Of a stretch of 64,000 nucleotides of DNA, positions 23,701-35,700 are shown in pieces (position 1 is the first letter of the stretch; every line of letters starts with the position of its first letter). The notes under the pieces were generated by a model that did no database searches, was not told where the DNA came from, and saw nothing but the letters and a program-made list of their open reading frames with translations. The position numbers and the translations under genes were made by a program. This DNA comes from Neoarius graeffei (lineage: Eukaryota > Chordata > Actinopteri > Siluriformes > Ariidae), in contig NC_083574.1 in NCBI RefSeq assembly GCF_027579695.1, positions 46,926,559 through 46,990,558 on the forward strand. The letters are read 5' to 3'.

Positions 23701-26700
23701 GGGTGTGATGGTATCCACAAACTTTTGTCCATATAGTGCAGTCATTAACTTGTTTGACTGGTCACTTGAATTGAATGGGGTTTAATCCAAAACATCTACT
23801 CAAAAATATTGTAAGTTGTCCTGAATAAAACAAATACTGTAAACTTTAAAAGTTAACTTGGGTCTAGTGTGTTATTTTGTAGGAAAGTTCAGGAATTAAA
23901 AAAAAAAAAAACTCAAAGGCTTCAGTAAACACCCAGAGTATTATTGCACATACATGAATAATGAGCTTAATATTTGAACAGTTAATTATGCTCATAAATC
24001 TGTGCTGTGGAGGCCCATGAACTGAAGTCTAACACACACATTATATTTTCTCCATGATTGTAATGTAATGTCTGTTAGTAGCCCAGATACACACACATTA
24101 CAAAGCACGTAGAGACAGGAGGAGCTATTGATTTTATTTTATTTCTTTTTTTGCAAAATTTGTGTTACGTGATTCACACCACAAAGGTCGACAGTAAAGA
24201 GAGAACTCCCACAGCAATTATGTTATGGATTTACTGAAGAAGAAGAAAAAAATAAAAACCTCTTGTTTATTTGTTTGTTTGTTTTACTCCCCCTCCAAAT
24301 CACCTGATAGTGTTTGTTGTGTCGGTTCAAGAATAAAATGTCCTATAATATGAATCTTTTCTCAACACATCTCAACATTTCCTGATCTCTTCATCTCACT
24401 GTTAGTTAACATTGCATTCAAATTCATGTTAATGCTAGCTGCAAAAATATCTCCAAACATGTTAATATATAAACACTCGCTCTCCCCTCAGTCATTGTAG
24501 CCCATTACAGGGAATGTCTTTAGATTAGATTATCACCTTCAAACATGTACAGCATCGGCTCTGAGGACTTGTCACAAAATAGCAAGTCTTCTTCTTTTGG
24601 CTGCTCCCGATTAGGGGTCGCCACAGCGGATCTTTCGTCTCTATTGCTCCCTGTCTTTGGCATCCTTCTCTACCACACCTGCCACTTTCATGTCCTTTCT
24701 CACCACGTCCATGTATCTCCTCTTTGGCCTTCCTCGTTTTCGTTTGCCTGGCAGCTCCATTCTCAACATTCTCCTTCCAACATGCTCTGCATCTCTTCTC
24801 AGGATGTGCCCATACCATCTCAGTCTCATCTCTCTTAGCTTAATTCCCAAGCTCTCCACATGTGCTGTCCCTCTGATGTGCTCGTTCATTATCCTGTCCA
24901 ACCTCCCATCGCAAACCTTAACATCCTCAACTCCGCCACCTCCAACTTTGCCTCCTGTCTCTTCGTTAAGGGTACGGTCTCCAATCCATACATCACAGCT
25001 GGTCTCACTACTGTCTTATACATCTTACCTTTCACTTTTGCTGGGACTTTCCGAAATCCTTCTCCAACTGCCTTGCCCTGCCACACTCTTTCTCACCTCA
25101 CTATCGCAGCCCACATTTTCCTGCACAGTTGACCCCAGGTATTTGAATTCACCAACTTTCTTTACGTCTACTCCTTGCATCTTCACTACACTCTCATCCC
25201 CATTCTCATTGATGCACATGTATTCTGTTTTGCTGCTGCTCACCTTCATTCCTCTTCGTTCCAATGCATACCTCCATCTCTCCAAACCCAACTCAACCTC
25301 CTTTCTACTTTCACCACATATCACAATATCATCCGCAAACATCATGTTCCATGGTGACTCTTGCCTCGCTTCATCCGTCAAGCTATCCATCATTATGGCA
25401 AACAAGAAAGGACTCAAAGCAGATCCTTGGTGAAGTCTCACCTTCACCTTGAACCATTCAGTCGTTCCAACTGCACACCTCACATCCACAAAATAGCAAG
25501 TAAATACCAGGTTTATAATAAACATATTATGACAAACCTCAGAGTAAACTGTGTAAAATTGTTGGAGCTACGCGGAGTATACTGAATTGCTCATGGAGTT
25601 GTGTTTTGTGTTCTGATTGGCTCGGTGGTATTCTGCGACAGACAAACAAACAAACAATCAGTGCGTTTACATGCACATAGAGAAAATCTAATTTCTGCCG
25701 TAGCTCGACTGAAATCGAAGTTCTAAATGCCATGGAAACACCTTAGCTCGGCTGAAATCGAACCGAACTGGATTTCTCGTAATCGAGCTACGCGACCTAG
25801 ATTATGCGATTGTAGCCCAGCTACTTAGTGCATGTAAACCGTATCGAGCTACGTAGTCGAGCTACTTACTTCAGCACTGCCCCTTCCGGAAGTGACGAGT
25901 GACGAGACCACAAGCGGGAAACACGACAGCCTCGGTCGGCATGACAACAGTAGTCTTCGTCGTCGTTCTTCTTGTGAACACAGAACTGATGACTTTGTTT
26001 ATACTCTTGAATAGCTCTTCTTCATGATGACAACCGGAAGTGTACCAACACGATGGGGCGTGTAGCGCCACCTGTGGCTCGGGTGCACAATGTACCTCAC
26101 ACAATAGCTCGATTTCCTTGTGTGCATGTAGGATTGGATTTCTCTGGCACCCCTGCTGGGACCCTTAGCTCGATTACCGACAGTAGCTCGATTTGGATGT
26201 GCATGTAAACGCACTGAGTGACTCGGTATGGTTTCCATGTGAATTGTTTTGTTTCACTTGCACGGTGGTGTGTAGGTATCAAGTGTGTTTGTCTGACAGA
26301 AAATATTTTACTCTTCACGAATAAAATTTGACCTGGCCTGATTTAGACTAGTGTAATGTTTAGACACCACCCCCCCTACCTTTTGTCTTTAATTTTTTTG
26401 GTGGTTAATTAACTAGGAGTGTGAGATGAGATGACCAACCTTCCTGCAATTCACACCCTGATTGATCAGAGGGATTGATAGATATGGGCAAATTAGTCAG
26501 GGAGCATATGTAACCTCATCTCATCTCATTATCTCTAGCCGCTTTATCCTTCTACAGGGTCGCAGGCAAGCTGGAGCCTATCCCAGCTGACTACGGGCGA
26601 AAGGCGGGGTACACCCTGGACAAGTCGCCAGGTCATCACAGGGCTGACACATAGACACAGACAACCATTCACACTCACATTCACACCTACGGTCAATTTA

Positions 26701-29700
26701 GAGTCACCAGTTAACCTAACCTGCATGTCTTTGGACTGTGGGGGAAACCGGAGCACCCGGAGGAAACCCACGCGGACACGGGGAGAACATGCAAACTCCA
26801 CACAGAAAGGCCCTCGCCGGCCCCGGGGCTCGAACCCAGGACCTTCTTGCTGTGAGGCGACAGCGCTAACCACTACACCACCGTGCCGCCCCATATGTAA
26901 CCTACTTTGCAAAATTTGCCAAGTCTGGTTTCTCAGTATTAACCCTTTATTTACATCCCAAACAAATTATTTTTACTTGTTGTAATGTCCGCAATCACCA
27001 TTTTCACCCAAAAAAAAGGAAATGCTAAATATCGCATGTAAAAAGGTTTTAAAAAAATCCAACACATATCCATATCACTTAAGTCCATTATAACATCTGT
27101 ATTTTTTTTAATTACCCATGTACTAACTTTATTTGAATAGGAATCATATATTTACATGATATTATCAAGTTAAGTTTAAAATGAGACATTTAAGTACATA
27201 GAGAACATAAAAAAGCCAGAAATATTTTACACACTTGCTACAGAACTTGAGAATATTTATAGCTCATCTACATTCCAGAACTCAGCTCACAATTTCTCAT
27301 TTCAGAAATTTCTGTGATACATTTATTACTAAGCTGCTAGCAGTTTCTGGTTTTTTTTTTTTTAATGTCCAAACTACATCAAGAAGTAACACTCTGCCTA
27401 AAGGCCCGGTCACACAGCACTCCGCGTCTATATCACGTACAAAAAGATACAAAAATCTGGTGGACGTGGTCGTAAGTGGTAATTTTTGGTCAATTTTGGC
27501 TTTGCCGTGCTTTGTACGGGGTATGGCCGTCGGCGGCTGTTTCACTGCCATAGCACTGCCAAATCACGGGTAACCGCGGCTCAGCGTCGTTGGAAGAGCG
27601 GCTTGCTGCGCATATAAAAGCGGTAGGATATGTTGAGCCTGTATCAGTTGGTTCTGTTGGTGCTGGAGCATTAAGATGAGGACATCACAGCGTTGAGGGT
27701 TCATGTTCACCCCTTGACATCTAGACTGCAAGTGCCGAGGTCTCAGAAAATTACGGTATTTACATGCCGCAAATCAGAAGTGATGCAGAAGTGATTAGAC
27801 AGTGATCAATCGAATTTAGAACTTGTTTGAGACGTCGTTTAACGGGCTTAGACAGTGCTATGTACGCGGAAAAATCCATTTCTCAGTGATAAGCCGCTAA
27901 ACACACGCTATATCCCGTGATACCAACGCGTAACACCCGTCCGATGACCGTGCTCTGCCCGTGATAGACCACCAAACTTTCGCGTCTTACCACGTCTCCC
28001 CAAGTTTTAATAACGGCCGGGACACTGATTATCACGTGTTTTTCACCTGTGTTGCACGTCTTTACCACGTGTGCCGGCCGTGGTTGTCCGCGGTCTAAAG
28101 TTTTGAGCAGTCCAAAACTTTTTACCGCGTCCGACGCCGTTCCGATTTTCCCCTGCGTCCTGTCACGTCTGTATATCGACTGTAACACGTCTTAACTTCG
28201 ACATCAACACGAACAATATCGTCTGCTTCACGGGAGAGCACTTTTTGACGGGTTTTGGCCGTGATAAAGCCGTAAAGCGCTGTGTGACCGGGCCTTAAGG
28301 ATTCAAACACAAAACACGAAGATAAAAGCAGTTATTGGTAACACATATTATGACCGGAAATAAAGCAGAATGAGCATTTTCTAAGAGCATGCATATTAAG
28401 CTACCGTCAAATGTGTCCACATGTTTATGATGCAATGAACTCTTCATCATTTGATATTCCATATTAATGAATAAGTAAAAAACAAATGGTACTTCTAACT
28501 CGAAATATTATATTTGACATGTGCAGGTTTCACATTTTGTCTTAGAAAATCTTTTGTTCAAATAAGGAATCACTTATCCCAGCTTTTTATTGAAGAGTTG
28601 GTATGTGGACACATTGTTATTAAGCATTAGCATATTAGCACAAAGCATATTTACAGGATCGGTGCAAGGATGAGGAATCTGTTGTGGTTGTGTATGGAGA
28701 GTGCATGGACAGATAAACATCAGACATTTCAGTAACTCTATAACTAACAGGTTCACTAGTTAAATACAGTTTGTAAGAAAGAGTTATATTCTTAATTATG
28801 GCAGACATCTGAGACAAGCATGCAAATATACAGATAGGCAAAGATAGACACACAAAGAAGCGACTAACTTGCTGAAATATTTTTGCAACAAATCTCACAG
28901 AGTTATGGGTCACCTTGTTAAACACTTTTTTTCATCAATCTTGAAACAAACATACTTTTAGATAAGGAATCTATAGAGTAACCAACTCCTAAAAGCAAAA
29001 AGTTATGTCAGTTGAATAGACTGAGCAGCACACCACCTCTGAGGTTCTAACTGATCCCACTCAGTAGTTTAGGTCTTAAAATGGGTATCTAATGTATGAA
29101 CCATGCTTTTGACCTGAGTAAAAGAAAGAAAAAGCACAATTTTATTCATCACACACTTGCGAAATTCCTCTCTGCATAGTGTAGTGGTTAGCACTGTTGC
29201 CTCACAGCAAGAAGGTCCTGGGTTCGAGCCCAGCGGCCGGCGAGGGCCTTTTTGTGTGGAGTTTGCATGTTCTCCCAGTGTCTGCATGGGTTTCCTCCGG
29301 TTTCCCCTACAGTCCAAAGACATGCAGGTAAGGCTAATTGGTGGCTCTAAATTGACCATAGGTGTGAATGTGAGTGTGAATGATTGTCAGCCCTGCGATG
29401 ACCTGGCAACTTGTCCAGGGTGTACCCTGCCTCTCGCCCATAGTCAGCTGGGATAGGCTCCAGCTTGCCTGTGACCCTGTAGAACAGGACAGGATAAGCG
29501 GCTACAGATAATGGATGGATGGATGGTTTCAGGGCTCTTTTTATGCACAAAGTTCTCATCTCATCTCATTATCTCTAGTGGGGGAAACCGGAGCACCTGG
29601 AGGAAACCCACGCAGACACGGGGAGAACATGCAACCCAGACCTTCTTGCTGTGAGGTGACCACGCTAACCACTACACCACCGTGCCGCCCCATGCGCAAA

Positions 29701-32700
29701 GTTCCCCTGTATAATTAACTATGAAACAGCAGCCTACAAACATTTATGAATTTATATCTGAACTTGTATATTATTACCAAAAACAAGACTTGGCGAATTT
29801 TGCAAAGTAGCAAACAGTGGTGTAAGTGGTTAGCACGGTCACCTCACAGAAAGAAGGTTCCGGGTTCGAACCCAGTGGCCGGCGAGGGCCTTTCTGTGCA
29901 GAGTTTGCATGTTCTCCCCGTGTCCGCGTGGGTTTCCTCTAGGTGCTCCGGTTTCCCCCACAGTCCAAAGACATGCAGGTTAGGTTAACTGGTGACTCTA
30001 AATTGACCGTAGGTGTGAATGTGAGTGTGAATGGTTGTCTGTGTCTATGTGTCAGCCCTGTGATGACCTGGCGACTTGTCCAGGGTGTACCCCACCTTTC
30101 GCCCGTAGTCAGCTGGGATAGGCTCCAGCTTGCCTGCGACCCTCATCTCATCTCATTATCTCTAGCCGCTTTATCCTTCTACAGGGTTGCAGGCAAGCTG
30201 GAGCCTATCCCAGCTGACTACGGGCGAAAGGCGGGGTACACCCTGGACAAGTCGCCAGGTCATCACAGGGCTGACACATAGACACAGACAACCATTCACA
30301 CTCACACCTACGGTCAATTTAGAGTCACCAGTTAACCTAACCTGCATGTCTTTGGACTGTGGGGGAAACCGGAGCACCCGGAGGAAACCCACGCGGACAC
30401 GGGGAGAACATGCAAACTCCACACAGAAAGGCCCTCGCCGGCCACGGGGCTCGAACCCAGGACCTTGCCTGCGACCCTGTACAGGATAAAGTGGCTAGAG
30501 ATAATGAGATGAGATGAGCCTGTAGGGTGGCACAGTGGTGTAAGTGGTTAGCATGGTTGCCGCACAGCGTCAAGTCAAGTCAACTTTATTGTCAAATATG
30601 CTGTACATACTCGACATACAGCACAGATGAAATATCAGTCCTCTCTGACCCACGGTGCAAACAGGCAATGCAATAAATAAAAATAGAATAATTGAAAAAA
30701 ACAAACAATATAAACACTCTAGATAGGAACTAGACATAGACTAAACACTCAAACAATATAAACAGTATAAATAAACAGTATAAACAAGACATAGACTAAA
30801 CACTCAGACAATATAAACAGTGTAAACACTAGATAAGAACTACACACAGACTAAACACTCAAACAGACAATATAAACAGTATAAACACTCTAGATATGAA
30901 CTAGACGTAGACTAAACACTCATATATATACACACACACACTCAGGCCCTGTTTACATTATTTCGAATCAGCGGCTCATCAGATTAACATTTTTAAAACG
31001 ATTCGCGTACACACACAAAATTTCTGTGCCCGCAACAAAACCGTTCCCCGTGCACACAGCAACGCCAATACACGGATACGCTAATCACATGACTAATTAG
31101 ACGGCACGTCACATGATCCCAGTGCATATCGGGCATGCGCAAGTCACTCACCACTTGCAAGCACATAAAGTGTGTGAGAGATTGAGTGAGCGAGTGAGAG
31201 AGAGGAGAGAGAGCAAGCGAGCGAGAGAGTGTGAGAGAGCATAAGAATCAAAATTTGAAGTTCTTTATGGAAATCAGGGACGCCGTGTCATTGGGACTAA
31301 AGAGGAGAAGGTTTTTCAGCAGTCGCGTCACATGACCAACGTGGCATGACCAGCGCCAGCGAATCAGGAAGGTGGATGTCACAGTGACGTTGTCCAATGA
31401 CGACGGCAGCTAGAGCTCAGCACTGCGTATCCTCGTTCCTCAATGTTTACACAGCACCGGATCAGATACGTACTGGGTTGAATACGTGGGCCCTGGCGGA
31501 TTCAAACTGTTCCGCCTGTGGAGTCGTTTCCCGGCATTTTAATGTGCACGGACAGTGCATCCGCAACGACAACGATACGGATACGGTCTAATATAAACAC
31601 CACCTCAGTAGTTTAGGTCCTAAATGGGTATCTAATGTATGAACCATGCTTTTGACCTGAGTAAAAGAAAGAAAAAGCACAACTTTATTCATCACACACT
31701 TGTGAAATTCCTCTCTGCATAGTGTAGCGGTTAGCACTGTCGCCTCATGGCAAGAAGGTCCGGGTTCGAGCCCAGAGGCCGGCGACGGCCTTTCTGTGTG
31801 GAGTTTGCATGTTCTCCCGTGTCTGCGTGGGTTTCCTCCGGTTTCCCCTACAGTCCAAAGACATGCAGGTAAGGCTAATTGGTGGCTCTAAATTGACCAT
31901 AGGTGTGAATGTGAGTGTGAATGGTTGTCAGCCCTGCGATGACCTGGCAACTTGTCCAGGGTGTACCCTGCCTCTCGCCCATAGTCAGCTGGGATAGGCT
32001 CCAGCTTGCCTGCGACCCTGTAGAACAGGACAGGATAAGCGGCTACAGATAATGGATGGATGGATGGATGGATGGTTTCAGGGCTCTTTTTATGCACAAA
32101 GTTCTCATCTCATCTCATTATCTCTAGCCGCTTTATCCCATTCCACAGGGTCGCAGGAGCCTATCCCAGCTGACTACGGGCGAAAGGCGGGGTACACCCT
32201 GGACAAGTCGCCAGGTCATCACACACTTGTGAAATTCCTCTCTGCATAGTGTAGTGGTAAGCACTGTTGCCTCACAGCAAGAAGGTCCGGATTCGAGCCC
32301 AGAGGCCAGCGACGGCCTTTCTGTGTGGCGTTTGCATGTTCTCCCAAGAAGTGCCCTTGAGCAAGGTACCTAACCCCTGACTGCTCCCCGGGCGCTCTAG
32401 TGTGGCTGCCTACTGCTCTGTGTGTTCACTGCTTCAGATGGGTTTAAATGCAGAGGATGAATTTCACCATGCTTCAAATATAAACAAACACCGCCTGACT
32501 ATTTTCGATTTGAACCCACAGTAAAGGAATGAAAGACAGACAGGCCCTGGGAGTGCAGGGTCACACGCCTGAATGGGGGGTTTTTATGCTAATGAGCGCG
32601 CGCAGGTCTTCCCCCGCCCCCAGGTGACGTCTTATCATTAGCATCGATTCAGCCGTTGATTCACTCAGTGAGCCGATCAACAAACTGTGTGTGTGTGTTT

Positions 32701-35700
32701 AGGGGAAGTGTGTGTTCAGGTAGTCTGCGTTTTATTTGCACCAGTGGAGTTTTAATGACGTGCTACTAACACAATTTAGCTTTATCTGTAGGAACTTAAG
32801 TTTGAAAACAACGTTTTACTTCATCTGGAGGGAACAAACAACCCAAACAGAACCATGTTTCGACGAGGCAGCCAAACTCTGGGTCTTCATACATACTGGG
32901 AAAAATTCAAATCCTATCTGAAGGTATTATTGAATTTCAGTCACTTTTTAACTAGTTTAAGTTAAGTCTCAGACGCACAGTGGTGTCTGTATTTCAGTGA
33001 GACTGAGCGTCACGCTTTGAAACCTGTCTCCTCCTGAGCATGCGCATCCGAGCCACTGCACTACTAGTTTAGCGATTTGTAGCTTCCGTCTCAGCCGCGG
33101 TTAGGATTTCCTCTTGACGTTAGGGATAATCCCAAAAAACAAAACTCAGCATTACTGGGTTGTTTTACGGAGTTTCAAGGACTCTGGTTGATTTGGGAGG
33201 GAAAACAAACCCCTTCACCATCGACTCAATTTCAAACTGTGGGTGGTAAAAGGGTCAATCCCTGTGAAATCAGCAGAGGCCTCGCCACTGACCAGCTCAG
33301 ATTTACTTCATGCTTTCTGGAAATATTGTCAGTGTGTCCAATAAATAGTATACAAAACTTTAGGCTTGTGTTATATCTTTATTAGTTTGAGAAAAAGGGG
33401 CGTGGCCCCAATTTCACTGTTAAAACGGACCTAATTCCATAAGTCATTACTTTTAAACTATTCATGCCAGATACATGACATTTTCAAGGATTGTTCAGTT
33501 CCAGACGCCTTTAAATACTAAAATAGAAAGCTCACAGTTCAATATTTGCCAAGTTATGGCTTGCTGAAAATCATTAAAAAATGTGCTTTGCACACTAGAA
33601 AACTTTTTAGTAAACCCAATGACGCTCAAAGATGTCCTTTTTGTCAACATGTCTAAAAGGCAATGTCGGCTGTGTTTTGGTCCTATTATCTCCCATCTTG
33701 TATTAACATGGAGATCAGCTGAAACGGGGCGGCACGGTGGTGTGGTGGTTAGCGCTGTCGCCTCACAGCAAGAAGGTCCGGGTTCGAGCCCCGTGGCCGG
33801 CGAGGCCCTTTCTGTGCGGAGTTTGCATGTCCGCGTGGGTTTCCTCCGGGTGCTCCGGTTTCCCCCACAGTCCAAAGACATGCAGGTTAGGTTAACTGGT
33901 GACTCTAAATTGACCGTAGGTGTGAATGTGAGTGTGAATGGTTGTCTGTGTCTATGTGTCAGCCCTGTGATGACCTGGTGACTTGTCCAGGGTGTACCCC
34001 GCCTTTCGCCCGTAGTCAGCTGGGATAGACTCCAGCTTGCCTGCGACCCTGTAGAACAGGGGTGTCAAACCTGATCCATAAAGGGCCGTGTGGCTGCAGG
34101 TTTTCATTCCAGCCATGCAGCAGCACCCTGATTTGGCTTATTCAATCAACTGACACACCCACCCTTTAATCAAGGGTGGGTGTGGCTGCAAGTATTTGAC
34201 TGTGTGAAGACAGTTCAGTTGATTGAATGAGCCAAGTCAGGTGTGCTGCTGCATGGCTGGAATGAAAACCTGCAGCCACAAGGCCCTTTATGGATCAGGT
34301 TTGACACCCCTGCTGTAGAAGGATAAAGCGGCTAGAGATAATGAGATGAGATCAGCTGAAACACATTTGCCCCTTTTCCACCAAAGTAGTTCCAGGGCTG
34401 GTTCGGGGCCGGGTTTTCTGTTTCCACTGACAAAGAACTGGCTCTGGGGTCAGAAAAACCGGTTCCAGGCTAGCACCAACACACTGCTGGGCCAGAGGAA
34501 AGAACCGCTTACGTCAGCGGGGGGGCGGAGTTGTTAAGACCGACAACAATAAGACCGCGAAAGATCGCCATTTTTAACCGACGAGAAGCAGCAGCTGTAC
34601 AAACGCGAAGTCATCCATTATTATTATTATTATTATTATTGCTGCTGCTGCTTCTTCCGTGCTGTTTTTGCTTCGATATTCGCACCAAGGTTTATGCAAA
34701 CGTAGTGACGTAACTGACGTATACAGCGATGTAATGACGTGGCTTCCCTTAGCACCGCGAGCTATGGAAAAACAAACTGGTTCTTAGCTGGCTTGCAAGT
34801 TGAACAAGTTGTGAACCAGCACCAGCACTGGCCCCGAACCAGCCCTGGAATTGATTTGGTGGAAAAGAGGTATTTGTCATCTTTCCTGCAAGTGGCACAC
34901 GCTTTCTCCAATTTTCAATAACAAAGCCCTTCTGACTGGTGGTAGACCTATCTCAGCTCCTCAGTGGGAGGAGAGAGGTGTCCGCTATTTGAAAGACATT
35001 TACAACAACTTTGGACTGCTTTCTTTTACTGATCTTAAGGATGCATTCGATCTGCCTGGTTCCTCCTTTTTCTTTAATTTGCAGTTTAATTTGCAGTTGA
35101 AGTCAGCCCTTAAAGCATATGGCGTCCCGTGGCAGTGTTTTTTACCTATTCATCCACTCCGAGATATATTTACTAAACATGCTTAAACGACGGGTATGGT
35201 ATCCAAATTATATAATTTTTTACTGGTAACGGACACCCCCACACTTCCAATAGAGAGGGTCTGGAGAACAGATTGCCCAGGTCTGACTCAAGATTTTGAT
35301 TGGGATGACGTGTGGTCTGGCATTCGTGATGTGTCGCGTAATCCAGACCACCAGCAAATTCATTTCAATTTTTTACACAGAATATACCTTACCCCCGTCA
35401 ATCACCAGAGGCCTCGCCACTGACCAGCTCAGATTTGCTTCATACTTTCTGGAAATATTGTCAGTGTGCCCAGTAAATAGTATACAAAATTTTAGGCTTG
35501 TGTTATATCTTTATTAGTTTCTGAGATATAGGGGCTTTTAAAAAGGGGCGTGGCCCTAATTTCACTGTTAAAATGGACCTAACTTTGCACACTAGAAAAC
35601 AACTTTTTAGTAAATCTCCGTGAACGCTCAAAGATGTCCTTTTTGTCAACATGTCTAAAGGGCAATGTCGGCTGCGTTTTGGTCCTATTATCTCCCATCT

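Larger units (their letters stand above)
20499..23750. mobile_element. Composite region bounded by ends of a Tc1-like repeat
   Basis: The left piece (20499-20780: GTAGACACCTGACTATCACA, AACAGCCTCCAGTCTTCTAG, AAAGTTGTTCAGTGGGGTTC) and right piece (23660-23750: ATGGGTGTGATGGTATCCAC, AAACTTTTGTCCATATAGTG) match the two ends of a common fish Tc1-like repeat as I recall it. The intervening 3 kb holds a hAT element, a SINE and a Harbinger-like element. Whether the two ends belong to one insertion is uncertain. Confidence 0.45.
33610..35400 (+). pseudogene. LINE (L1/Tx1-like) ORF2 C-terminal fragment, copy 1
   Basis: Post-RT region with [18 protein letters not shown] (33680-33725), then, after the SINE and [22 protein letters not shown] and [11 protein letters not shown], and finally [17 protein letters not shown] and [13 protein letters not shown] stop (HA*) and frameshift occur near 35184. 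It is truncated at the duplication junction. Confidence 0.75.
33274..35404 (+). repeat. Tandem duplication, unit 1 (LINE-bearing)
   Basis: It starts CAGAGGCCTCGCCACTGACC, and the same sequence restarts at 35405. Both units contain TTTGGTCCTATTATCTCCCA, a MITE (34370-34871; 35735-36277) and LINE coding sequence. Unit 1 additionally holds a SINE plus a hAT insertion. The junction joins LINE codons (TACCCCCGTCA) to the repeat start, so this is a tandem duplication, not two separate insertions. Confidence 0.82.

Noticed and set aside
24657-25433. 258-codon + strand ORF
   Set aside because: It is the antisense of LINE RT coding sequence, low-complexity Ser/Leu-rich, with no domain.
30700-30920. 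CRISPR-like repeat array
   Set aside because: The units are imperfect, AT-rich and directly tandem without spacers, in a vertebrate genome. It is a minisatellite within an interspersed repeat.
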